Counted from the first letter of the stretch, positions 33,970 to 44,120 are shown. The stretch is 64,000 bases of DNA from Paenibacillus oryzae (GCF_001675045.1 NZ_LYPA01000065.1:1-64000), one strand, 5' to 3'. Notes: generated from the sequence alone by a model not told the origin. Made by a program: numbers and translations.

Positions 33970-34890
33970 GTGCGCCCTCAAAAACACGGCATAAAAAGCT
34001 CGTCTTTCGTAAAATTTCTCTATATTGCTCCCTTTATGTTGTCATTGGCTGTTTTTGCTTATTTCCCGCTGTATGGGTGGATTTATGCCTTCTTCGACTA
34101 CACGCCCCCCATTCCTCTGTCCCAGTCGCCGTTTGTTGGTTTCAAGTGGTTTCATTCCCTGGTTGAAAATAAGGTGAAAATTGATCAATTGCTGCAAGTC
34201 ATCAAAAATACGTTTGGAATGAGCGGTTTAAGTCTGCTGTTTTCCTGGCTTCCGATGATTTTTGCCATCTTTTTGACGGAGATCAAGGCGGTGCGCTTCC
34301 GGAAATTTATTCAGACGGTTACAACCTTGCCGAACTTTATTAGCTGGGTGCTTGTTTATTCTCTGGCATTTACCATGTTCTCCAGCGAAGGCATCATTAA
34401 CGGTTTGTTGAGTCAGCTGGGTGCTACCGACTCTCCGATTCTGTTCCTTCAGAAGTCCGATCATGTGTGGATTACGATGTGGATGTGGATTACCTGGAAG
34501 ACGCTCGGCTGGGCGGCGATCCTGTACATCGCGGCAATTATGGGAATTGACGATTCCTTATATGAAGCGGCGCATGTTGACGGTGCAACGCGCATGCAAA
34601 TCATACGCCATGTTGTGCTTCCAAGCATGCTTCCGACCTATTTTGTCCTGCTGATGCTTCAAATTGCCAGCTTCCTGAATAACGGTCTGGAGCAATATTT
34701 CGTGTTTCAGAATGCCTTTAACAAGGAGACGATCCAGGTTCTTGATTTGTATGTGTTCAACCTTGCGATGAGCGGCGGAAGCTACTCCGTTTCCGTGGCG
34801 ATCAGCATGCTCAAAAGCCTGATTAGCGTTGTGCTGCTCTTTTCCGTAAACGGGCTGTCCAAATTGTTAAGAGGGGAGAGCATCGTATGA
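33970..34890 (+). CDS. LplB-type sugar ABC permease (module 1)
   Basis: A 306-residue inner-membrane permease of the CUT1 sugar family, LplB/YteP type, with six TM segments. The coupling loop is EAAHVDGATRMQIIRHVVLP. GTG start with GGAGGAG 7 bp upstream. The stop overlaps the next permease by 4 bp. Firmicutes energise such systems with a shared MsmX-like ATPase, which explains the lack of an ATPase gene. Substrates of this family are oligosaccharides from pectin, hemicellulose or other plant polymers; the exact one is not evident. A cre site lies just upstream. Confidence 0.9.
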   Translation: MRPQKHGIKSSSFVKFLYIAPFMLSLAVFAYFPLYGWIYAFFDYTPPIPLSQSPFVGFKWFHSLVENKVKIDQLLQVIKNTFGMSGLSLLFSWLPMIFAIFLTEIKAVRFRKFIQTVTTLPNFISWVLVYSLAFTMFSSEGIINGLLSQLGATDSPILFLQKSDHVWITMWMWITWKTLGWAAILYIAAIMGIDDSLYEAAHVDGATRMQIIRHVVLPSMLPTYFVLLMLQIASFLNNGLEQYFVFQNAFNKETIQVLDLYVFNLAMSGGSYSVSVAISMLKSLISVVLLFSVNGLSKLLRGESIV

Positions 34891-35855
34891 GCGATAAATC
34901 AACGGAGCTGGCGCCAACTGAAACGATTCGCACCGGGCGGCCGGCCAGGGAGGCCAAATTTCAGACCAGCATGACCGACAAAATGATTTCCGTACTGATC
35001 TATATGATGTTTTCCCTGTTTGCCTTCATCTGCGTCTTTCCGTTTTACTCCATCATCATCAATACAATAAGCGCCAATGATATTAGCGCCAGAGGGGACA
35101 TCATCTTTTACCCCAAAGGCATTCATTTTCAAAATTATCTGGATGTGTTCAAAATACCGGGCTTGCTCAATGCGGCCGTCATATCCGTCGGCAGAACTGT
35201 AATCGGCACATCGCTGACGGTGGGAGCCTCCGCCTTTCTCGGCTTTATGTTTACGCAGGAGGATATGTGGAGGCGAAAATTCTGGTATCGCTTTACCGTT
35301 ATTACGATGTTTTTTAATGCGGGCATCATCCCGTGGTACCTCACCATGAGAACCCTGAATTTGACGAACAACTTTTTGGCCTATGTGCTCCCAACAATCG
35401 TTGCACCGTTTTTTATCATTTTGGTCAAAACGTTTGTTGAATCCACGCCCAAGGAGCTCCAGCATGCGGCAAGCATCGACGGGGCCGGGCTTTTGACGTT
35501 ATTTTTCAAGGTTATGCTGCCGATCTGCAAGCCGATACTGGCAACGGTTGCTATCTTTGCGGCGGTAGACCAGTGGAATGCCTTTCAGGACACGCTCCTG
35601 CTCGTGACGGACAGTAATTTGTACAGCTTGCAGTTTATTCTGTACAACTACATCAATCAGGCCAGCTCGTTATCAACTATGGTCAATTTGCAAAATGCCG
35701 GCTCAACCGCTATGGCAAGCTTGGCGACCAAGCAAACAACAACCTCGATTCGCATGACGGTCACCATTATTGTGGTAGCGCCTATTTTGCTGGTGTACCC
35801 GATATTTCAGCGCTTTTTTGTCAAAGGGATTATGATCGGCGCAGTCAAAGGCTAG
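34887..35855 (+). CDS. YtcP-type sugar ABC permease (module 1)
   Basis: A 322-residue permease, partner of the preceding one. The coupling loop is HAASIDGAGLLTLFFKVMLP, and the C-terminus RFFVKGIMIGAVKG is characteristic of the YtcP/LplC group. About 30 residues before the first TM helix are polar. ATGA overlap with the upstream gene couples translation; the binding-protein gene follows after 63 bp. Confidence 0.9.
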   Translation: MSDKSTELAPTETIRTGRPAREAKFQTSMTDKMISVLIYMMFSLFAFICVFPFYSIIINTISANDISARGDIIFYPKGIHFQNYLDVFKIPGLLNAAVISVGRTVIGTSLTVGASAFLGFMFTQEDMWRRKFWYRFTVITMFFNAGIIPWYLTMRTLNLTNNFLAYVLPTIVAPFFIILVKTFVESTPKELQHAASIDGAGLLTLFFKVMLPICKPILATVAIFAAVDQWNAFQDTLLLVTDSNLYSLQFILYNYINQASSLSTMVNLQNAGSTAMASLATKQTTTSIRMTVTIIVVAPILLVYPIFQRFFVKGIMIGAVKG

Positions 35856-35918
35856 GGTGTGAAGACATGCCCTAAGGCGCGTCGTTATAATACATTAACG
35901 AAAACTGGGGGATTGAGA

Positions 35919-37682
35919 ATGAGCAGAAAAGCAATAAAGAAGCCGTTGTTGCTCGTGTTGGCTTGTTATCTGGGGATTGCCGCGGTGCTTAGCAGTTGTA
36001 CGACCGGCTCCAAAAATGACCCCCCGCCGACCGGACAAAGCGAGTCGCCTGGGACTAGCGGTACGGAAGAGCGCAAGCCGCTTAGCATTACCGTGTTCAA
36101 CAATGCCGCGAACTATCAGGGAGAGCAGACGGGCTGGTACGGGAAGCTTGTGAAGGACAAGTTTAATCTTACGCTGAACATTCTGGCCCCGCAGGTCGCC
36201 GGCGATCAGCTGTACAAAACGAGAACGGCGGCAGGCGATCTGGGCGATCTCCTCATCATCGACAACAGCCAGCTGGAGGAGCTGCTTCCCGCAGGGATGA
36301 TAATGGATCTTACGGACCGGATTAAAAATACGAAGTATTTGTCCCAATACGTGGATAATCACTTCAAGCCCTTTAATGCGGCGTTTGAAGCCATCAATCC
36401 GGACGGGAAAATTTATGCCTTGCCGACATTTACGGCCGATACGTCTCCAACAACCTTTTCAGAGGAAATTCCGTATTCAAGTCCGATCATGCCATGGGAC
36501 TATTATTCAGGCATCGGGGCTCCCAAGCTTAACAATCTCGATGATCTGCTGGACGCGCTGAAGCAAATGCAGGAGAAATATCCCGCAACGCCGGACGGCA
36601 AGCCGATTGTTCCGATTACGCTGTGGAAGGACTGGGACGGCGGGAGCATGGAAAATGTGCGCTGGCTGGGCAACTGGTACGGCTTTGAGCATCCGACGGG
36701 CACAACGACGATCCAGCTTAACGCCAAGGGCGATATTGTTCCGCTCATTGATGACAACAGCATGTACAAAAAGATTTTGCAGTTCTACTTCAAGGCCAAC
36801 CAGATGGGCCTGGTGGATCCCGATTCTCCTTCGCAGGATTGGAACAAGGTAGCGGAGAAATTGACCAACAAGCAGGTTTTGCTGCTGTGGTATTCATGGC
36901 AAAGAGGGTTTTATAACACGATTGAAAGAGGGCGGAACGGCGATGGCAACGTTGCTGTGCCAATAGCGGATACGCGAATTCTTCAGAACAGCGATGCCTA
37001 TTACGGAAGCGGAAGAGTGTTCGCCATCGGCTCCAAGGCTAAGGACCCTGATCGGATTATCGAGTTTCTGGACTGGATCGTCTCTCCGGAAGGGATGCGC
37101 TATTATACAAACGGCTTTGAGGGCTTCAACTATGAAAAGACGGAGGATGGCAAATTCAGGCTGACCGAGGTCGGGCAAACGGCCTTCCAGAACAATACGC
37201 CGGTGCCGGATGAATACGGGGGCGGCGGCTACCAGGACGGACAAAGCAAAATCAACAGCATGATCATGAGCGATTTTGTCTTTGACCCGGATACGGGAGA
37301 GTTCTACAACAACAACTATTGGAGCGCTACAATAGAAGCGAACAAGACGACCCTCACAACGGATTGGCAGAAGGCCTATAATGCAACAAATCCAACCGAC
37401 TACTATATCAAAAACAATATGATCGACATCGTGCCTAACATTAACACCAGCTTGGGCAGCGATTCATCTGAAATTAAAAACAAACGCAGTCAAATATCGG
37501 ATTATGTGAAAAACACGTCCTGGAGAATGATTTTTGCCAAAAATCAAGACGAGTTTGACCAGCTGTGGGAAAAAATGAAAAGCGACGTTGAAGGTTTAGG
37601 CTGGGCTGACGTCTTTGAAACGGATTCGGGCCGAGCACAAAAAATTATCAAATTGCGCGCTGAAGCCGTTGCAAGCAAATAA
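35919..37682 (+). CDS. Sugar-binding lipoprotein (module 1)
   Basis: A 587-residue extracellular solute-binding protein of family 1, the long LipO/YtcQ type that accompanies LplB/YtcP permeases. Signal peptide with lipobox LSSC (Cys27), followed by a Ser/Gly/Pro-rich tether. Start at 35919 with GGGGGA about 7 bp upstream. An internal aromatic-rich segment (TLWKDWDGGSMENVRWLGNWYGF) may line the sugar site. Last gene of the cre-preceded operon. A MITE-like palindrome ending in a T-tract follows at 37716 and could end the transcript. Confidence 0.9.
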   Translation: MSRKAIKKPLLLVLACYLGIAAVLSSCTTGSKNDPPPTGQSESPGTSGTEERKPLSITVFNNAANYQGEQTGWYGKLVKDKFNLTLNILAPQVAGDQLYKTRTAAGDLGDLLIIDNSQLEELLPAGMIMDLTDRIKNTKYLSQYVDNHFKPFNAAFEAINPDGKIYALPTFTADTSPTTFSEEIPYSSPIMPWDYYSGIGAPKLNNLDDLLDALKQMQEKYPATPDGKPIVPITLWKDWDGGSMENVRWLGNWYGFEHPTGTTTIQLNAKGDIVPLIDDNSMYKKILQFYFKANQMGLVDPDSPSQDWNKVAEKLTNKQVLLLWYSWQRGFYNTIERGRNGDGNVAVPIADTRILQNSDAYYGSGRVFAIGSKAKDPDRIIEFLDWIVSPEGMRYYTNGFEGFNYEKTEDGKFRLTEVGQTAFQNNTPVPDEYGGGGYQDGQSKINSMIMSDFVFDPDTGEFYNNNYWSATIEANKTTLTTDWQKAYNATNPTDYYIKNNMIDIVPNINTSLGSDSSEIKNKRSQISDYVKNTSWRMIFAKNQDEFDQLWEKMKSDVEGLGWADVFETDSGRAQKIIKLRAEAVASK

Positions 37683-37715
37683 AAAGGAATAAGCAAAGCC
37701 GAATTTGATGGCGAA

Positions 37716-37940
37716 CAGGGGCTGTCCGAAAAGTCTATTTCCGTGAATAACTATTCAGCAAAACCGGTACCTGCAGGAAAAGGTGTCTTGGAAGCTCAAA
37801 CATTTTTGTCGGCTTTATTTTGATCCTGTTTTTTAGTGGATAAAAGCCGACAAAAAAACTCGCCCTCAAGACACCCTTTCCCCTCCGGTCCTCTCTGCTG
37901 AATAGTTATTCGTTTCACGTGACTTTTCGGATAGCCCCTG
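37716..37940. mobile_element. 225-bp MITE-like palindrome, CTGTCCGAAAAGTC family
   Basis: Terminal repeats CAGGGGCTGTCCGAAAAGTC and its near-complement GACTTTTCGGATAGCCCCTG (one mismatch in 20) enclose nested inverted repeats: GAATAACTATTCAGCA, AAAGGTGTCTTG and TTTTTGTCGGCTTT each find their complement on the other side. The whole element can fold into one long hairpin. TTTTTT follows its right end. No ORF is inside. It occupies most of the 356-bp gap 37683-38038. Confidence 0.7.
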
Positions 37941-38038
37941 TTTTTTGCTGCGGGCTAGCAATCGGTCGCGCAGTGTAAGCTATGGCGGCATCGAAGCTGC
38001 TTGTGCCTTTTGCTCCATGCCTTAAGCAGGAGCAGCTT

Positions 38039-38836
38039 CTAGCCTTGCAGCCCGGAGCATTTGCCTATGAAGTTTCCGGTATGCAGCTGGTATTTTCGCG
38101 GCGTGCTGCCGGTGACCTTTTTAAATTGGCGGCAGAAATGCTCCACATGCTGGTAGCCGCATTGAAAAGCGATTTCAGCGATGCTGTGGGAGCCCTGCAG
38201 CAAATATTCTTTTGCCAGCTTGATCCGGCAGTTGATGACATCCTCCATAGGTGAGATGCCAAACGTTTTTTTGTATAAAATTTGCAAATAGCCGGGACTG
38301 ATGCGAAGGAAGTCCGCCATCTTTGTTACGGACCATTCATCGACCGGATTGCTCTGGATGGCTGCCCGAAGCTTAAGCAAGGTGTAGTATTGAGCGTTGA
38401 AGCCTTCATGAAAATAGGATTCAAGGAGCTTGTTGAATAACGTATTCAGCAGATAATCAATGGAAGCCTCCTTGTAGTCCCGATTGAAGTTATGCTCAAT
38501 AATAAGCAGCTTGAACAAGGCATGGCAATAATCCGGGTCGTCCAGGGCAAAGGGGATGCCAAACGGCAGGGTGGTTTTGGCGACAAAAGGTTCGTTGGAC
38601 TCAAAACGAATCCAGTTATTGATATATTCATCCCCGCAGGCCCGATAATAAATTTTCTGATGCGCCCGATAAAGGACCGCGCTGTGGGCAGGGTAAAGCC
38701 TGAGCTCTCCGTTGACCCAAAATTGGGCCGGCGTTTTGGTTATGACAAGCAGCCAGCATTGATGCCCTTGAGGAATGTCAAAAACAAAATTGCCGGCATG
38801 CGTTGCATCGCATTCCACATAGAAAATTTGATTCAT
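38039..38836 (-). CDS. AraC-family regulator with cupin N-terminus
   Basis: A 265-residue regulator. The N-terminal half looks like the AraC sugar-binding cupin (VNGELRLYPAHSAVLYRAHQK). The C-terminal half has the double helix-turn-helix: VTKMADFLRISPGYLQILYKK and IAEIAFQCGYQHVEHFCRQF, ending STPRKYQ. GGGGGGAGAAACGG precedes the ATG. It lies 117 bp downstream of the carboxylesterase gene on the same strand and faces the end of sugar transporter module 1. It probably controls one of these, but no operator could be assigned. Confidence 0.85.
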   Translation of the reverse strand: MNQIFYVECDATHAGNFVFDIPQGHQCWLLVITKTPAQFWVNGELRLYPAHSAVLYRAHQKIYYRACGDEYINNWIRFESNEPFVAKTTLPFGIPFALDDPDYCHALFKLLIIEHNFNRDYKEASIDYLLNTLFNKLLESYFHEGFNAQYYTLLKLRAAIQSNPVDEWSVTKMADFLRISPGYLQILYKKTFGISPMEDVINCRIKLAKEYLLQGSHSIAEIAFQCGYQHVEHFCRQFKKVTGSTPRKYQLHTGNFIGKCSGLQG

Positions 38837-38953
38837 CCGTTTCTCCCCCCTTCCTTATCTCAATATGTCCCGGTCAAACATATCTTGCGCAAAGAGAAAC
38901 GTATGGCTGACTATATGAGGCTTTCCATAGAACGTACCGCTAAACCCGGCTGC

Positions 38954-40495
38954 TCATCTTTGAGAAGCGGCGATAGCGGGTTTCCCGAAGTAGTGCTGTA
39001 CCAGAAACGCCAGCAGCGGATTTCCGTCTGCTCTCTGCAGCCCGGCCTGATCTCCGAATTCCATCAAATACGGCTGCTCCGTTGTACAGGGCATCCAATG
39101 CGGCATAGCTTTCCCGTTGGCATCTTGCCCGTTGGGATCGCCTGTTGCAATAAAATTGGACAAATAATTGCACATGATGCGGGCAATATCGTAATGCTTG
39201 CCCACAAAGGGCCGCCAGCATTTGGCCAGTGTTTCAAAGAAAAACCACAAATCGACGGAGTGGAAGGTACCGGGATTGTCCCATCCCGGAATTTCGGCGT
39301 CAAAATTGTAATAATACAGCGGCGACGGGGAGGGAGCGCTGCTGTTGGCGGTAATTGCTAACAGGATGGCATGCTGAATCATACGCACGGACGCCAGCTG
39401 CAAGGCGTGCTCCAGATTCCCTTTATCGGCTTCGCAAAGCTTCAGGAAGGCAGGAGCATCCTCGCCAAACAGCTCCCCCGCCATCTCTCGCAGCTCCTCC
39501 ATCATTCCCGCAACGGGCCGGGTCCAAAATTCAGATGAGGTATGTCCCAGCATAACGGGGACAAGCTCTCGTTTACTTTCTATAAAGCGGGTGAAGGGAT
39601 CGCCTATACAGAATTGACCGTCGATCACCGTCCCCCAGAAGCCCTTGTATTCCAGCGCTTTGTCGCGCAGATATTCGGCGTCAAGCTCCCGGGCCTCGTC
39701 AAGAGAGGATACCCCTAAGAAACGGAAAAACTCCATCCCTTCCTGCTCGGCATCCTTCAATTCCTTGCGTACGGCTGGCACGAATACCTTCGGGTATAGC
39801 TCGTTTGCAATGCCGCTCATAATAACGGCGCGCTGGAACAAGGCTTTATTTTGGGGAGAGGTCAGATGGCTAAGCACGCTTCCTCCGCCAGCCGATTGGC
39901 CGCCAATCGTGATGCGGTCAGGGTCGCCGCCAAAGGCGGCAATATTTTCTTTTACCCAACGGGTGCCGGCCTGCTGATCAAGATGCCCGAAGTTGGCTGG
40001 GGCATGCGGAGCTTCGGCTGTGATCTCCGGATGACACAGAAAACCAAAGGCATTCAGGCGATAGTTAATTGTCACCACTACAATGCCTCTCCGTGCAATC
40101 CGTTCACCGTCAAATTCCATCTCGGCCGTGTGGCCGACCTGCAGCCCTCCGCCAAAATACCAGACAAAAACGGGCAGCTTCTCATCCGCTTGTTTTGCCG
40201 GCGTCCAAACGTTCAGATACAGACAATCCTCGTTCATGGGAAGGTCGGGATCAACGGACCACTCCCGCGTGTAAATATTGTTGTCGTCAATGACCGTTTT
40301 AGGCTGCATGGAGGTTGGGGCAAAATCAAACGCCTTCAACACTCCGCTCCAGTTGGATAACGGCTGCGGGGCGCGCCAACGATTTTTGCCTGTGGGCGGC
40401 GCGGCAAAAGGAATCCCCTTAAAGCTGGTAATGCGCGGGTCTGCAGCTGGCAGCCCCTGAACTTGTCCATGCTCCACTGTAACCATTCTAAGCAA
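38954..40495 (-). CDS. Type-B carboxylesterase (PnbA-like)
   Basis: A 513-residue serine esterase of the carboxylesterase/para-nitrobenzyl esterase family, without signal peptide. The opening GIPFAAPPTGKNRWRAPQP, the MNEDCLYLNVW block, the nucleophile GGQSAGGGS and the catalytic His in GTFHSVDLWFFF are present. It may remove acyl groups from imported plant oligosaccharides or act on other esters; the first option is inferred from the neighbours. The TTG at 40495 is preferred, since GAGGAG lies 8 bp upstream; an ATG nine bases later is too far from it. Divergent from the YesM gene; a cre site lies in the shared promoter region. Confidence 0.85.
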   Translation of the reverse strand: MLRMVTVEHGQVQGLPAADPRITSFKGIPFAAPPTGKNRWRAPQPLSNWSGVLKAFDFAPTSMQPKTVIDDNNIYTREWSVDPDLPMNEDCLYLNVWTPAKQADEKLPVFVWYFGGGLQVGHTAEMEFDGERIARRGIVVVTINYRLNAFGFLCHPEITAEAPHAPANFGHLDQQAGTRWVKENIAAFGGDPDRITIGGQSAGGGSVLSHLTSPQNKALFQRAVIMSGIANELYPKVFVPAVRKELKDAEQEGMEFFRFLGVSSLDEARELDAEYLRDKALEYKGFWGTVIDGQFCIGDPFTRFIESKRELVPVMLGHTSSEFWTRPVAGMMEELREMAGELFGEDAPAFLKLCEADKGNLEHALQLASVRMIQHAILLAITANSSAPSPSPLYYYNFDAEIPGWDNPGTFHSVDLWFFFETLAKCWRPFVGKHYDIARIMCNYLSNFIATGDPNGQDANGKAMPHWMPCTTEQPYLMEFGDQAGLQRADGNPLLAFLVQHYFGKPAIAASQR

Positions 40496-40704
40496 TGCAA
40501 ATTCTCCTCTCTGGATTTAGCGTATATGGGCACGCTAATCAGAATTCTATGGATGCGCTTACAAACGTGTTGCTGCCATGCCCACTTGTTCAACTTACAT
40601 AGCTCCATTTTAAGAGAACATCAAGCAGGTTTCCATAGTCATAAGGTTCCTATAATCTAACAAAAACTGTCGAATAAGTTGAAAGCAACAACTGACAAAC
40701 TAGT

Positions 40705-40718
40705 TGAAACCGCTTACA
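40705..40718 (+). promoter_or_regulatory. cre site (CcpA operator)
   Basis: TGAAACCGCTTACA matches 13 of 14 positions of the cre consensus. It lies in the 272-bp divergent region between the carboxylesterase and the YesM-type kinase, 50 bp before the kinase start. A TAATATACTTTG stretch after it could be the -10 of the kinase promoter. Confidence 0.6.
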
Positions 40719-40767
40719 GAACATAATATACTTTGATAAAGCAAGCGGCAGAGGAGAGGGGCCAGGC

Positions 40768-42510
40768 ATGAGATTCAGACATCCGTCTTTTTATCGCACA
40801 CTCCGCTTTAAGCTTATTTTTGGTTTTATGTTGCTTGTTATTCCTATTTTCTCCTTTATGATTTATAACAATTTATATGCGATTAATGTCGTCCGCAACC
40901 AGGTGGCCCAGTCCAATAAAAATCTGATTATTCTTTATATGGGTCAAATTGACCGCAATCTGGAGGAAGTGGAGAAATATCTGTACAATATTGCGGCGAC
41001 GGAGACGGGGCTGCTGGTGCTGGAGCTGCCGCGCGAGCAAAATGCCGACCGCTATACCTTTGAGAAAATCCAGCTAAGAAATCAATTGAGAAATGAACTG
41101 CCCAATTACAAGTCGATGGATATGTTTTTTATGTATTCGCCCCAAAACGATGATTTGATGACCGTGTTCGGGGTTGCCCCTGATTATAATATCCAAACTG
41201 CGCTGGAGAAGGATATTGTCCATACGATCAAGCTTCCCGGCAAGCCGCTGCAGAAGGAATGGTTCGTTCGGCAAATGGCTGGCGTCGATTACTTGACCTA
41301 TGTTCTTCAATACGGGGACATTTATATTGGCGCAATGGGTAATGTGGAGCAATTGATGGTGCCGCTGCATTTAATCGACCTCGGGGAAAACGGGAGCGCT
41401 TTTTTGACGGATGATCAGATGAAGCCGATTGTTGAAACGGCGATGAATAGCGATATATCCATTGAACCGGGCAGCGGCAGCGAAGGCTATCAGCTAACGG
41501 GAAGCAACGACCAGTTTATCGCCGTTGGCGAACAATCCTCGCGCGGCCGCTTTGGCCTTGTCGCCCTCATTCCCGATAGCGTCGTGCTGCAAAAGCTCCC
41601 TTTTTTGCGCAGAATCGTTTCCCTCATATCCTTCGGGGCCATTATCATTTTGCCCGTCATTTTATTGCTGCTGCGCAAGCTGGTGCTTGTTCCGGTCAAC
41701 CGCATCATTATGGCGATGCGCCGGGCCGAAGACGGCAATCTGGATATCCGGATTACCAAATCTTCCTCCACCTATGAATTTGAACTGATGAATGTTTCGT
41801 TCAACCGCATGCTTACGCAAATTCAGGAGCTTAAGGTTAATGTGCTGCGGGAGCAGCTCAATTACAAAAAGGCCCAGCTCAAGCATTTGCAGCTGCAAAT
41901 CAACCCGCATTTTTTTCTCAATTCACTAAACATTGTATATAACCTGGCGCAGGTGAAGGACTATCGCCTCATTCAGGAAATGACGCATTGTCTAGTCCAA
42001 TATTTCCGGTTTATGTTCCGCAGCAACTTGTCCTTTGTTGCTTTATCCGATGAGCTTGCTCATACGATGAATTATTTGCGCATTCAGGAAATGCGTTTTC
42101 CCGGCGATCTGACCTTTGCCTTTCATGCGGATGAACGTCTTGGCAAAATACCGATTCCACCGTTAATCATTCAGTCATTCGTCGAAAATTCCATCAAGCA
42201 TGCCGTCAATACGGATACGCAGGTTCATATTGCCGTTACTGCGCAAGCAGATAATGAGCATACGCTGTATATCCGCATAGAGGATACGGGACAAGGCTTC
42301 CCGCCGCAGGTACTGGCGCTCCTTCGCAGAGATATGGAGCTAAGCAATGAAACCGGCGATCAAATCGGGATTCAGAATGTAAAGCAGCGGCTTGGTCTTC
42401 TTTATCATGATGCTGCCCGCATAACGTTTAGCGGCAGCTCCGGCCATGGCGCAGTCGTGGAAATGTGGCTTCCGGTGCAAGCAGAGGAGACAGGGGGACG
42501 AAAGCAATGA
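40768..42510 (+). CDS. YesM-type sensor histidine kinase
   Basis: A 580-residue membrane kinase of the LytS/YesM class. TM1 spans about 16-38, an extracytoplasmic sensor about 40-280, TM2 about 285-305, then HAMP. The phospho-acceptor His381 is in LQLQINPHFFLNSLN, the family signature. The ATPase has SFVENSIKHA and DTGQGFPPQ. Such kinases sense extracellular sugars, often through the transporter's binding protein. The next gene encodes the cognate YesN regulator and overlaps its stop by 4 bp. It likely controls sugar transporter module 1, module 2 or both. Confidence 0.9.
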   Translation: MRFRHPSFYRTLRFKLIFGFMLLVIPIFSFMIYNNLYAINVVRNQVAQSNKNLIILYMGQIDRNLEEVEKYLYNIAATETGLLVLELPREQNADRYTFEKIQLRNQLRNELPNYKSMDMFFMYSPQNDDLMTVFGVAPDYNIQTALEKDIVHTIKLPGKPLQKEWFVRQMAGVDYLTYVLQYGDIYIGAMGNVEQLMVPLHLIDLGENGSAFLTDDQMKPIVETAMNSDISIEPGSGSEGYQLTGSNDQFIAVGEQSSRGRFGLVALIPDSVVLQKLPFLRRIVSLISFGAIIILPVILLLLRKLVLVPVNRIIMAMRRAEDGNLDIRITKSSSTYEFELMNVSFNRMLTQIQELKVNVLREQLNYKKAQLKHLQLQINPHFFLNSLNIVYNLAQVKDYRLIQEMTHCLVQYFRFMFRSNLSFVALSDELAHTMNYLRIQEMRFPGDLTFAFHADERLGKIPIPPLIIQSFVENSIKHAVNTDTQVHIAVTAQADNEHTLYIRIEDTGQGFPPQVLALLRRDMELSNETGDQIGIQNVKQRLGLLYHDAARITFSGSSGHGAVVEMWLPVQAEETGGRKQ

Positions 42511-44120
42511 GACAGCTGTTGATTGTAGATGACGAGCGGCACGCAGTGAGAGGCATTAAGGCAGGCGTCGAATGGGAAACGCTTGGCATTTCGGTTGTGC
42601 ATGAGGCGTATAATATCCGCACTGCCAAGGAGATTATGAGCGACAGCAAAATCGATGTCCTTATTTGCGATATTGAAATGCCGCAAGGGAATGGCTTCGA
42701 GCTTTTGCATTGGGTTAACATTCACTGCCCCGATACGGAAGCTATGTTTCTGACCTGTCATGCCGACTTTTCCTATGCTCAAAAGGCGATTCAACTGGGC
42801 AGCTGCGACTATATGCTCAAGCCCGTTCGTTACTCCGAGCTGGAGAGTACGGTCAAGCGCGTGTTGGATAAGCTGGCCAAGGCCGAGCTTGAGCGCGAGA
42901 AGCTGCATTTTGCGGATACGTACGAGCATTATTATCGGCTGTGGGAAGCGTATCAGCCGATGTTTATGGAGCGTTTCTGGCAGGATTTGCTTAATCATTC
43001 CATCCCCTCTACGAAAGCCGCTGTTCGTGAAGCGTTATTGAAGCATAATCTTGCCTATGAGGAGCTGCCGCAATATACGCCTGTGCTTATTAGCGTCCAG
43101 CGCTGGCATAAGGAGCTGACCTTGCGCGAGGAGAAAATTATGGAGTATGCGCTGCGCAACTCCTTCGAGGAAATGATTCTCGACAAGTCCGGGCTCGGGA
43201 GAGTGGTTCAGGTCCGAAGCGGGGCGCTGCTGGCGCTCCTCCCATGTGACGAGGGGGAAGGCGGAAAGCTGAAGGAAAAGCTTGATCATTATATTAAAGA
43301 ATGCAACCGGTATTTTTTCTGCGACCTCTGCTGCTATATGGGCAATGGAGCGCCGATTGAGGAAATATGCAGCATGTACGAGCAGCTTGTCGAGCTGGAG
43401 TCGCATAATGTGACGCGGACCAATGAACGGATAGCATTGACCCATAGCGGCGAGTGCCCGGATATGGCGCCTCTCCCCGTAATGAGCGGCTGGGGAGAGA
43501 TGTTTAAGCTTGGCTGCGGCAAGGAAATGCTTCAGGAGATTGAAGCGTATTTGGAAGAAGTCAAGCAGACGGGCCAGGCGGACGCCCGCTGGATGCGAAG
43601 CTTCTACGAAGATTTTTTACAAATGACGCATCAGGTGCTGCATGCCAAGGGGCTGCGGGCGCATCAGGTTTTTTCCGCGGCGATGCTGATGAAACGGGGA
43701 GATGCGGTTACCCGGTCCATTACCGACTTGCTGGAGTGGATAGAGATGCTGATCAAGGAGGTCAGCGGCAATCTGTCCGTCATGGACGAAACCCAGACCG
43801 TTGTAGATAAGGCGAAGCAATATATTGCCAAACATATGAGCGAGGATTTATCCCGCGAGGATATTGCAAGCCATGTTTGCCTGCATCCCGATTATTTGGC
43901 GCGGCTATTCAAAAAGGATACAGGGCTGACGATTTCTGAATACGTGCTGCAGGAGCGGGTGGCGCTTGCCAAGCAGATGCTTGCCAAGACCGAGGTGGCC
44001 ATTACAACCATTGCTTATGAGCTGGGCTACGGCAACTATTCTCATTTTTCAAAAATGTTCAAAAAAGCAACCTCCGTTGGTCCGCAGGAATACCGGCGGC
44101 TTCATCAAAAAACGTTTTAG
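42507..44120 (+). CDS. YesN-type response regulator with AraC output domain
   Basis: A 537-residue regulator. The receiver is at residues 1-125 with phospho-acceptor Asp55 in LICDIEMPQGNG and KPVRYSEL. A long middle region of unassigned fold follows. The AraC-type double helix-turn-helix is at about 435-535 (REDIASHVCLHPDYLARLFKK and ITTIAYELGYGNYSHFSKMF, then VGPQEYRR). Start at 42507, overlapping the kinase stop as ATGA. Partner of the YesM kinase. The 325-bp gap after it (44121-44445) has a perfect 8-bp hairpin ATTGCCCC/GGGGCAAT at 44203-44226 and a terminator, but no gene. Confidence 0.9.
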   Translation: MRQLLIVDDERHAVRGIKAGVEWETLGISVVHEAYNIRTAKEIMSDSKIDVLICDIEMPQGNGFELLHWVNIHCPDTEAMFLTCHADFSYAQKAIQLGSCDYMLKPVRYSELESTVKRVLDKLAKAELEREKLHFADTYEHYYRLWEAYQPMFMERFWQDLLNHSIPSTKAAVREALLKHNLAYEELPQYTPVLISVQRWHKELTLREEKIMEYALRNSFEEMILDKSGLGRVVQVRSGALLALLPCDEGEGGKLKEKLDHYIKECNRYFFCDLCCYMGNGAPIEEICSMYEQLVELESHNVTRTNERIALTHSGECPDMAPLPVMSGWGEMFKLGCGKEMLQEIEAYLEEVKQTGQADARWMRSFYEDFLQMTHQVLHAKGLRAHQVFSAAMLMKRGDAVTRSITDLLEWIEMLIKEVSGNLSVMDETQTVVDKAKQYIAKHMSEDLSREDIASHVCLHPDYLARLFKKDTGLTISEYVLQERVALAKQMLAKTEVAITTIAYELGYGNYSHFSKMFKKATSVGPQEYRRLHQKTF

